Positions 1 to 5,300 of a DNA stretch of 7,967 nt are shown here, one piece after another. Below the pieces are notes generated by a model. It had not been told where the DNA came from. It was given only the letters and a program-made list of their open reading frames with translations, and did not search any database. Positions within the stretch are counted from its first letter, which is position 1. Every line of letters begins with the position of its first letter. Source of the DNA: Deltaproteobacteria bacterium (GTDB lineage: Bacteria > Myxococcota > Polyangia > Polyangiales > B10-G4); NCBI GenBank assembly GCA_019312705.1, contig JAFDCW010000163.1, positions 1 to 7,967 of the forward strand. The letters run 5' to 3'. A program made the position numbers and the translations under genes.

Positions 1-1
1 C

Positions 2-412
2 AAGCACATCACCGGCTTGGAGGTGATGGCGCGCCAGCACGAGCAGCTGCATCGCCGGCTGCAGGGGCTTGCGGATGTGATGGCGGCCGCGGAGGGGGGC
101 CAGATCGACCAAGAAACCCGGGACGCCTTGGAAGGCATGCCGGATCAGATCGACGTGCTAGTCGACAACATCCGGGTGCACTTCGCGGCGGAAGAAGATG
201 TGATGTTCTTCCACGATTACCCGAGCGCGGAGGTCCACCGCGCCGGGCACCAACACTTCCTCAAGGCCGTCGAAGACCTCATCGCGCAACAGGAGGAGGG
301 CGATTCTGCGGGGCTCAAGGTCGTGGTCGATTTCCTCTGCGGGTGGCTGGCGGGCCACGTTGACGCGCACGACCGGATGTTCAAGGAGTTCCACGAGTCG
401 CTGACGGGCTGA
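2..412 (+). CDS. Hemerythrin-like diiron protein, 5' end outside the window
   Basis: This is a small all-helical O2/NO-binding or redox-sensing protein of the bacterial hemerythrin family, probably cytoplasmic. Counting from the in-frame TTG at 17, all seven expected diiron ligands are visible: His8 (in ARQHEQL), His55 and Glu59 (HFAAE), His74 and His78 (HRAGH), and His114 and Asp119 (HVDAHD). Their spacing matches the canonical H / HxxxE / HxxxH / HxxxxD series. The frame stays open to the left edge, where it reads KHITGLEVMARQHEQL. That matches the usual 'TGI..ID.QH..L' N-terminal helix of the family, so the TTG at 17 is very unlikely to be the real start and about 20-30 residues are missing. 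No fused sensor or methyl-accepting domain is visible, and the C-terminus ends soon after the last ligand, as in single-domain bacteriohemerythrins. Its physiological role (O2 storage, delivery or sensing) cannot be told from sequence. Confidence 0.88.
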   Translation, partial: KHITGLEVMARQHEQLHRRLQGLADVMAAAEGGQIDQETRDALEGMPDQIDVLVDNIRVHFAAEEDVMFFHDYPSAEVHRAGHQHFLKAVEDLIAQQEEGDSAGLKVVVDFLCGWLAGHVDAHDRMFKEFHESLTG

Positions 413-484
413 GATCCGAGGGCCGTCAGTTTCCGATTCACGCCGCCGGTTCGCGTTCCTCCGAGCGTTCGCTACTCTGGTCCC

Positions 485-1921
485 GTGCCCGAGCTCCTGC
501 AACTCTCCGCGACCGATCTCGCGGCGAAGATCCGCGCCCGCGAGGTCTCGCCCCTCGAGGTGGTAGAGCGCCACGTCCGGCGCATCGAAGAGGTCAATCC
601 GCGGCTCAACGCAGTGGTGGCCCATCGCTTCGATGACGCGATCGAAGACGCCCGGCGAGCCACCGAACGCCTCGTAAACGAAAAGACCGTAGAGGTCGGG
701 GCGTTCTACGGCGTGCCCTTCACGGCCAAGGAGTTGGTCGCCGTCGAGGGTCTGCCCAACACCGCCGGCGTCGCCAAACGGCGCCACATCATCGCGACCG
801 AAGACGCCCCCCTGGTCGGGCACATGAAGGCCGCCGGCGCGATCTGCGTCGGCGTCACCAACGTCTCCGAGGCCGGGCTCTGGCTCGAGACCCACAATAC
901 CCTCTACGGCCGCACCAACAACGCTTACTCCGAGGACCACATCCCCGGCGGCTCGAGCGGCGGCGAGGGCGCGATCATCGGGGCCGGAGGCAGCCCGATC
1001 GGCATCGGCGCCGACAGCGGCGGTTCGATCCGCAACCCGAGCTTCTTCAACGGCATCTGCGGGCACAAACCGAGCGGCGGATTGCTCGCCAGCCGGGGCC
1101 ACTACCCGCCGGCCGAAGGCGAGCGCGGCCGGTACTGCGTGAGCGGCCCGATGGCCCGGCGGGTCCGGGACCTGACGGCGGCGATGCAGGTCCTCTCCCC
1201 CCACGACGACCCGGACCGCGACCCGGGCCGCGCGCGCTTCAGAGAGCTCTCCGGCGTCACGCCCCAGGACGTGACCATCTACTACTACACCGGCGACGGC
1301 CTCACCCCCGTCGACCCCGAACTCGACGCCGGCGTCGAGGCCCTCGCCGACGACCTCCGAACCCATGGCTTCCGCGTCGAGCCGTGGCGACCGACCGGCA
1401 CGCGTCTGGGCCCGCTCTTGTGGATCGGCAACCTCGCCGCTTCTTCTCCCGAGACGCTCTCGGAGATCATCAACGACGGGCGCAAGCGCTCGCTCCTGCG
1501 CGAATGGACCAAGCTGCCCCTCGGGCGCAGCGTGCACCCGCTCTACTCGCTGCTCGTCGCGAGCTTCGACCAAGCGGCCTCCCCCGACTGGATGCGCCGG
1601 TGGACCGGGGCTCGGCGGGACGCCCTCGCTCGAGAAATCGAAGCAAAGCTCGGCGACCGCGGCGTGCTCATGTGCCTGCCCTACCCGCGCCCGGCCCCGC
1701 GCCACGGCGTGCCGCTTCGGCTGCCCTTCGCCTTCGCCTACTCGGGCATCTTCAACGTCCTCGAGATGCCAGCGACGGCGGTGCCCATGGGTCGCACCCG
1801 CGAAGGCCTGCCGATGGGCGTGCAAGTCGTCGGCAAACGCTTTGCCGACCCGCTAACGCTCTACGTCGCCGAAGAGATCGAGCGCATCACCGGCGGGTGG
1901 CTGCCACCGGGTCCGGTCTGA
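485..1921 (+). CDS. Amidase-signature family hydrolase (FAAH2/GatA-like)
   Basis: This serine amidase hydrolyses C-N amide bonds; its substrate is unknown. It is 478 residues, normal for the family. The Ser-cisSer-Lys triad is visible: Lys82 (PFTAKE), Ser158 in the glycine-rich GGSSGGEG loop (cis-Ser), and the nucleophile Ser181 in ADSGGSIRNPS. The stretch after the loop (GAGGSPIGIG, then FFNGICGHKPS) and the C-terminal MPATAVPMG...GLPMGVQVVG resemble fatty-acid amide hydrolase 2-type amidases more than the GatA subunit. No gatB or gatC lies beside it, which also argues against a role in Glu-tRNA amidation. There is no signal peptide, so it is probably cytoplasmic. The start is GTG at 485. 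No Shine-Dalgarno precedes it, but a TACTCT hexamer at 473-478 is placed as a -10 element for a leaderless message. It lies 72 bp after the hemerythrin gene and converges with the PLP-enzyme gene. Family confidence is high; substrate is unassigned. Confidence 0.93.
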   Translation: MPELLQLSATDLAAKIRAREVSPLEVVERHVRRIEEVNPRLNAVVAHRFDDAIEDARRATERLVNEKTVEVGAFYGVPFTAKELVAVEGLPNTAGVAKRRHIIATEDAPLVGHMKAAGAICVGVTNVSEAGLWLETHNTLYGRTNNAYSEDHIPGGSSGGEGAIIGAGGSPIGIGADSGGSIRNPSFFNGICGHKPSGGLLASRGHYPPAEGERGRYCVSGPMARRVRDLTAAMQVLSPHDDPDRDPGRARFRELSGVTPQDVTIYYYTGDGLTPVDPELDAGVEALADDLRTHGFRVEPWRPTGTRLGPLLWIGNLAASSPETLSEIINDGRKRSLLREWTKLPLGRSVHPLYSLLVASFDQAASPDWMRRWTGARRDALAREIEAKLGDRGVLMCLPYPRPAPRHGVPLRLPFAFAYSGIFNVLEMPATAVPMGRTREGLPMGVQVVGKRFADPLTLYVAEEIERITGGWLPPGPV

Positions 1922-1981
1922 CCGAGGCCGCCGACCAAGGCGACACCGAGGCCGATGACGTCCCGAGGCCTCCGCGTCCGT

Positions 1982-3154
1982 CTATCCGAGCGCTCCCGCG
2001 AGGTCGGCCCAGAGGTCCTCGGCGTCTTCGAGGCCACAGGAGATGCGCACCAAGCCATCGACGATGCCGCGGCGCGCTCGCTCTTCCGGGTCGAGGCCGT
2101 GGTGAGTGGTGGTCACCGGCTGGGTCACGAGGCTCTCGACGCCGCCGAGGCTCGGGGCGATGGCGAAGAGCTTCAACTGGTCGACGACGGCGGCGGTGTC
2201 AGCGGCGTCTCCTTTGACGACGAAGCTGACCATGCCGCCGAAGCCCGACATTTGGCGGCGGGCGATACCGTAGCCGGCGAAGCTCTCGAGGCCGGGGTAG
2301 TTGACGCGTTCGACGCGGGCATGGGCTTCGAGGCGCTCGGCGATGGTGAGGGCCGCCTTATTGTGGGCTTGGACCCGGACGACCAAGGTGCGGAGGCTCC
2401 GAGCGAGCAGGAAAGCGACCTCGGGGGCCATCATCTGCCCGAGGTTCTTGCGCCAGATGGCGACGGGGCCGAGGGCCGCCGCGGTGCCTATCACCGCGCC
2501 CCCGGTCAGGTCGCTGTGGCCGCCGAGGTACTTCGTGGCGCTGTGGACCACCAGGTCGGCGCCAAAGGCCAGGGGCAGTTGGTTCACCGGTGTCGCGAAC
2601 GTATTGTCGACGACGGTGAGGGCGCCGTGGGCCTTCGCCACCGCGGCGACGGCGGCGATGTCGAAGACCTCCATGTTGGGGTTGGTCGGGGTCTCGAAGA
2701 AGACGAGGCGCGTGCGCTCTTCGAACGCCGCATCGAGGCGGTCGAGGTCGGACCCGAGCAAGAAGGTCGTGCGGATACCCAACTGAACCAGGTTGGTCGC
2801 GAGCAGCTCGTAGGTGCCGCCGTAGACGTCGCCGATGCATATGATGTGGTCGCCGGTCCCGGCGTGGGCGAGGAAGGTCGCCGCCTCGGCCGCCATGCCG
2901 GAGCTGAACACCATGGCGCCCTCGCCGCCTTCGATGCTACGGAGCTTGTCTTCGACGGACAGGATCGTCGGGTTGAGCCCGTACCGCGTGTAGAGGCTAC
3001 CGGCCTTGCGCCCTTCGACGACATCGAGGATGGCCGCCGTCGTCGGGAAACCGAAGGTCGAGTGGTTGTAGAGCGGCGTGTGAAGGGCGCCGTGCGCATC
3101 GCGCTCGTCACCGGCATGAACGCAGCGAGTCGAAAGTCCCGGGTCGTTGGTCAT
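1982..3154 (-). CDS. Cys/Met-metabolism PLP-dependent enzyme (cystathionine gamma-synthase/lyase-like)
   Basis: This is a fold-type I PLP enzyme of the trans-sulfuration family. Members include cystathionine gamma-synthase, cystathionine beta- and gamma-lyases, methionine gamma-lyase and O-acylhomoserine sulfhydrylase. With an ATG start at 3154 it has 390 residues, fitting the CGS/CBL/CGL size better than the roughly 430-residue sulfhydrylases. Visible landmarks: YTRYGLNPT (Tyr55 and Arg57, phosphate contacts from the partner subunit), FSSGMAA (PLP phosphate loop), DVYGGTY (Tyr111, stacks on PLP), ETPTNP, VVDNTFATP (Asp183, pyridine nitrogen) and HSATKYLGGH (Lys208, Schiff base). All core residues are present, so it should be active, but exact specificity cannot be assigned. 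An in-frame TTG at 3190 would add 12 residues. ATG is preferred because MTNDPGLSTRCVHAG is the usual family N-terminus and the TTG lies inside a TTGACT -35-like element. It lies 61 bp downstream of the GIDE-protein gene on the same strand. No other met or cys gene is adjacent. Confidence 0.93.
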   Translation of the reverse strand: MTNDPGLSTRCVHAGDERDAHGALHTPLYNHSTFGFPTTAAILDVVEGRKAGSLYTRYGLNPTILSVEDKLRSIEGGEGAMVFSSGMAAEAATFLAHAGTGDHIICIGDVYGGTYELLATNLVQLGIRTTFLLGSDLDRLDAAFEERTRLVFFETPTNPNMEVFDIAAVAAVAKAHGALTVVDNTFATPVNQLPLAFGADLVVHSATKYLGGHSDLTGGAVIGTAAALGPVAIWRKNLGQMMAPEVAFLLARSLRTLVVRVQAHNKAALTIAERLEAHARVERVNYPGLESFAGYGIARRQMSGFGGMVSFVVKGDAADTAAVVDQLKLFAIAPSLGGVESLVTQPVTTTHHGLDPEERARRGIVDGLVRISCGLEDAEDLWADLAGALG

Positions 3155-3215
3155 GGCGCCGAGGCTGCGGACCCGGGGCGTGGGAGTCAACAGGGGAAGA
3201 CGTCCGCGGAGAGGG

Positions 3216-4082
3216 TCAGCTCAGATGATCGAGCAACTTGATCACCGCCACGACGAGCAGCGCGAGGCCTCCGAAGAGCAGGCGCCCGGAGTTCTTGTCG
3301 TGACGCCCGAGCACCGCCAACTGGGCCTCGACCACGGCGGACAAGGGCTGCTCGGTGACGATCGCGGGCAACTCGTCTCCGGCTTCGACCGCGAATTGCA
3401 CGTCATCGCCCCTCTCATCGCCGCTCTCATCGCCACTGTCATCTTGGGCGACAAAGCGACCGATGACCGAGAGTTCGGCATCGGCCAATACGAAGCGATG
3501 ACGGGCGGTGACCGAGTAGTAGCCAACTCGGCGCCGGTGACCGTGTTCTCCGGGTGCTCCTGGTGCTCCTGGCGCATCGGCCGGCGTGCCCGCGCGGCGA
3601 CGCTCCGGGTCGAGGGCCTGGAGGTATCCTTCGACTTCCGCGCTGAGCGTGCAGTAGAGGTCCGCAACATGAGGACCCGGCCGTAGGTCCACTTGGCCCG
3701 GTGCCACGCGAACACTGCCCGTCTCATCCGTCACGACAAACGAGTCGCCGCTCGACTCGGCGTAAAGGGTGCGCGCCTCGTTCCCATCGCGGGTGGTGAC
3801 GCGCAGGTCCCACCAGGCGACTGCCCGTCCGTTCACCGGGTCCACGAGTGGGCCCTCGCCGGGGGCGTCGAGACCGTCGGGAGACGCCGCCAGGAGTCTG
3901 GGTGCGGTGGCCCGTCCTCGCACCGCCGCCGTCGGCGTCCGGGACGCGTCGGCCGCCGTGCCTTCGCGCACCGCCTCGAGGGCCCGGGCTACTTCGGCGA
4001 CCGTCGCCCGCGCCGGCCACATGCGCACGGCCATGGCGACCAGCCCAGCACCAACAATCAGGGGAATGAACACCCAGACCAC
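3216..4082 (-). CDS. Bacterial GIDE-domain (MULAN-like) membrane protein without RING
   Basis: This 288-residue protein has a predicted transmembrane helix at each end: about residues 2-20 (VWVFIPLIVGAGLVAMA) and 267-284 (RLLFGGLALLVVAVIKLL). The region between matches the order of elements in GIDE domains, known from the mitochondrial E3 ligase MULAN/MUL1 and from RING-less bacterial proteins. It starts with a short helix (25-40) after the first TM. Next comes 'VRGRATA..LLAASPDG' with 'DPVNGRAVAWWDLRV' (a beta region), then 'ESSGDSFVVTDETGSVRVAPGQVDL', then 'ELSVIGRF' and a segment leading into the last TM. There is no RING finger, so no ligase activity is implied; bacterial members have no established function. 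Residues 164-179 (Ala/Pro/Gly-rich) and 214-227 (Asp/Glu/Gly/Ser-rich) look like disordered insertions. The second is encoded by a 12-nt tandem repeat. The start is GTG at 4082; another GTG three codons on would also keep the TM. No Shine-Dalgarno is evident. Assignment is from architecture and motif memory. Confidence 0.7.
   Translation of the reverse strand: MVWVFIPLIVGAGLVAMAVRMWPARATVAEVARALEAVREGTAADASRTPTAAVRGRATAPRLLAASPDGLDAPGEGPLVDPVNGRAVAWWDLRVTTRDGNEARTLYAESSGDSFVVTDETGSVRVAPGQVDLRPGPHVADLYCTLSAEVEGYLQALDPERRRAGTPADAPGAPGAPGEHGHRRRVGYYSVTARHRFVLADAELSVIGRFVAQDDSGDESGDERGDDVQFAVEAGDELPAIVTEQPLSAVVEAQLAVLGRHDKNSGRLLFGGLALLVVAVIKLLDHLS
3403..3441 (-). repeat. 12-nt tandem repeat encoding an acidic linker
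   Basis: Three tandem copies of a 12-base unit (plus-strand consensus TCATCGCCNCTS) start at 3403, 3415 and 3427, and a broken fourth copy starts at 3439. The unit is a multiple of three and encodes the acidic DSGDESGDERGDD stretch of the GIDE-domain protein. A slippage gain or loss would change linker length without breaking the frame. Confidence 0.75.
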
Positions 4083-4166
4083 GGGCCGAGCCTAGTGTGG
4101 GATGCGGAGTCACGGAAGGGAGTATCGCGACGGACCGCGGTTTCCCCCCAAGGAAGGACGGCGCGG

Positions 4167-5234
4167 TCAGGGAGTCGAGCAGACCCCGGTATGCAGGACG
4201 TCCTGCCCCGCCGCGCTCGCAAGGCAGGAGTTGTCGTAGGTGACTCCGTCGCAGCCGCAGACCGGAGAGTAGATCTCGATGCAGGCGGGATCGGCCCAGG
4301 GCACACAGACTCCGAGGGAATCGTCCCCGCCGCAGAACGACCCGTCGGGGTAGTCGCAGTATTCGCCGGGGCCGCAGGATGCGCCGCCGAGGCCGCCGCA
4401 GGACGGGCCCGGGGGGGTCACGGACGGGCACTCGACATGGGCCGCCTGACACGCATCGAACGACGTGAGGCTTCCGCAGTCGGCGCCAACGCAGGAGCAT
4501 CCGCTCAGACCAGCACACTCGGTGCCGTTCCACGCAAAACCGAGGAAGAGGTCGCAGAAGCGGTCGCCGACCGCTTCCATGGGGCGGCAGATGACTGGGG
4601 AGTCGCACGTGCCTTCATGCATGACGCTGACGCCAACCGCGGCGGCGTTGCACGCGTTGCAGTAGGTGGCCCCATCACAGCCGCAGACCCCCGGACAGTC
4701 GCGGGCGCAACCCGTGGGCATGGGTTGGCAGGTCCCCGTGCCATCATCGAAACCGCAACCAGAGCCCGGAGCGTGTTCACAGAACATGCCCTCCCCGCAC
4801 TCGTCGCCCGCGAAGCCGCCGCAGGGCGTGCCCGTCGGCGGCGGGGTTCCGCTGTCTTCACAGGCGAGGCTGATGCAGGCCACGCCCGGCGCGGCGCAGA
4901 TGCCGCAGCTGGCGTTGCAACACACGGTGCCTTCGCCGCAGGTCACGGGACCGCAGGCCTCGCCGGTGCCGCCGTCGGTGGGCGGCGGGGTTCCGCCGTC
5001 TCCACAGGCGAGGGCAATGCAACCCGCGCCCGGCGCGGCGCAGATGCCACAGCTGGCGTTGCAGCAGACGAGACCATCGCCACAGGTCACCGAGCCGCAG
5101 GCCTCACCGCCACCGTCCGTCCCGACGCCCGAATCGTCGCCGCCGAGGTGAGACTGGGTATTGCAGCCAGAAAGCGCAAAAAGCAGCGCCGCGGTGACGG
5201 CGCCGAAGAAAGTTATCGAATGAAGTCGGGGCAT
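4167..5234 (-). CDS. Cysteine-rich lipoprotein with tandem 8-Cys repeats and two Kazal-like modules
   Basis: This is a 355-residue exported lipoprotein of unknown precise function, possibly a surface protease inhibitor or adhesive protein. Residues 1-23 form a signal peptide ending in the lipobox LSGC with lipidated Cys24; Asn25 at +2 gives no inner-membrane retention signal by the E. coli rule. A Gly/Asp-rich linker follows. Then come two 8-Cys repeats (44-91 and 92-134) sharing VCCNASCGICAAPG and joined by GTPPPT linkers. Next is a composite module (138-210) ending in a Kazal-like segment (VCGCDGATY). A separate Cys-rich block with 'WNGTEC' and 'GCSCVGADC' spans 216-269. A second composite module (279-352) ends in a fuller Kazal-like segment (PVCGCDGVTYDNSC). 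Kazal domains are known serine-protease inhibitors, but inhibition here is inference. The ATG start at 5234 has a good AGAGGA Shine-Dalgarno. It lies 66 bp downstream of the lipase stop on the same strand, so cotranscription is plausible. Confidence 0.88.
   Translation of the reverse strand: MPRLHSITFFGAVTAALLFALSGCNTQSHLGGDDSGVGTDGGGEACGSVTCGDGLVCCNASCGICAAPGAGCIALACGDGGTPPPTDGGTGEACGPVTCGEGTVCCNASCGICAAPGVACISLACEDSGTPPPTGTPCGGFAGDECGEGMFCEHAPGSGCGFDDGTGTCQPMPTGCARDCPGVCGCDGATYCNACNAAAVGVSVMHEGTCDSPVICRPMEAVGDRFCDLFLGFAWNGTECAGLSGCSCVGADCGSLTSFDACQAAHVECPSVTPPGPSCGGLGGASCGPGEYCDYPDGSFCGGDDSLGVCVPWADPACIEIYSPVCGCDGVTYDNSCLASAAGQDVLHTGVCSTP
4179..4823 (-). repeat. Diverged duplicated Cys-rich + Kazal-like composite module
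   Basis: The module at codons 138-210 (4823 down to 4605) and that at codons 279-352 (4400 down to 4179) align over their whole length. Each starts CGG..G..CG.G..C, continues through a Gly/Asp-rich middle, and ends in a CGCDG.TY...C Kazal-like segment finishing G.C. They differ at many residues and are separated by the 216-269 block, so this duplication appears older than the 144-bp one. Confidence 0.7.
4833..5105 (-). repeat. 144-bp direct repeat encoding the 8-Cys modules
   Basis: Two copies sit head to tail within the lipoprotein gene: codons 44-91 (5105 down to 4962) and codons 92-134 (4961 down to 4833, slightly shortened at its end). By eye about 35 of 43 aligned residues are identical, and all eight cysteines are conserved with spacing C-x4-C-x5-CC-x3-C-x2-C-x6-C-x4-C. 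The similarity is also strong in DNA, for example shared GCCCGGCGCGGCGCAGATGC on the plus strand, which points to a fairly recent internal duplication. Confidence 0.85.
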
Positions 5235-5241
5235 TTCAGGT

Positions 5242-5247
5242 TCCTCT
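5242..5247 (-). promoter_or_regulatory. Shine-Dalgarno of the Kazal lipoprotein gene
   Basis: The minus strand reads AGAGGAACCTGAA before the ATG at 5234, placing a purine-rich AGAGGA core 7 bases upstream of the start. It is the only clear Shine-Dalgarno I could find before any start codon visible in this window. Its presence suggests this gene is translated from within a longer transcript, possibly the lipase mRNA. Confidence 0.65.
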
Positions 5248-5300
5248 ACCCCCTGAGTGGCCGCCCTCGGACCGATCCGTCGAACTTTCTTTTCGCCGGC

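Noticed and set aside
158..1825. 555-codon open frame on the minus strand opposite hemerythrin and amidase
   Set aside because: It is antisense to two genes with complete catalytic or ligand motifs, and its translation is compositionally biased and featureless.
485..1921. GatA subunit of the Asp/Glu-tRNA amidotransferase
   Set aside because: No gatB or gatC is adjacent, and the motif context is closer to FAAH2-type amidases.
1922..1981. Three CCGAGGCC copies between the convergent amidase and PLP-enzyme genes as a bidirectional terminator
   Set aside because: They are direct rather than inverted repeats and have no T tract. I could not draw a convincing stem-loop.
3155..3190. TTG at 3190 as the start of the PLP enzyme
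   Set aside because: It adds 12 residues atypical of the family, lacks a Shine-Dalgarno and overlaps a TTGACT -35-like element. ATG at 3154 gives the usual N-terminus.
1955..3241. 428-codon open frame on the plus strand opposite the PLP enzyme
   Set aside because: It is antisense to a gene with every expected PLP-binding motif, and its translation is rich in Gly, Asp, Glu, Ala and Val without recognisable domains.
4083..4166. Terminator between the Kazal lipoprotein and GIDE genes
   Set aside because: Only a 5-bp CCGCG/CGCGG pairing across a large loop is visible, with no T tract.
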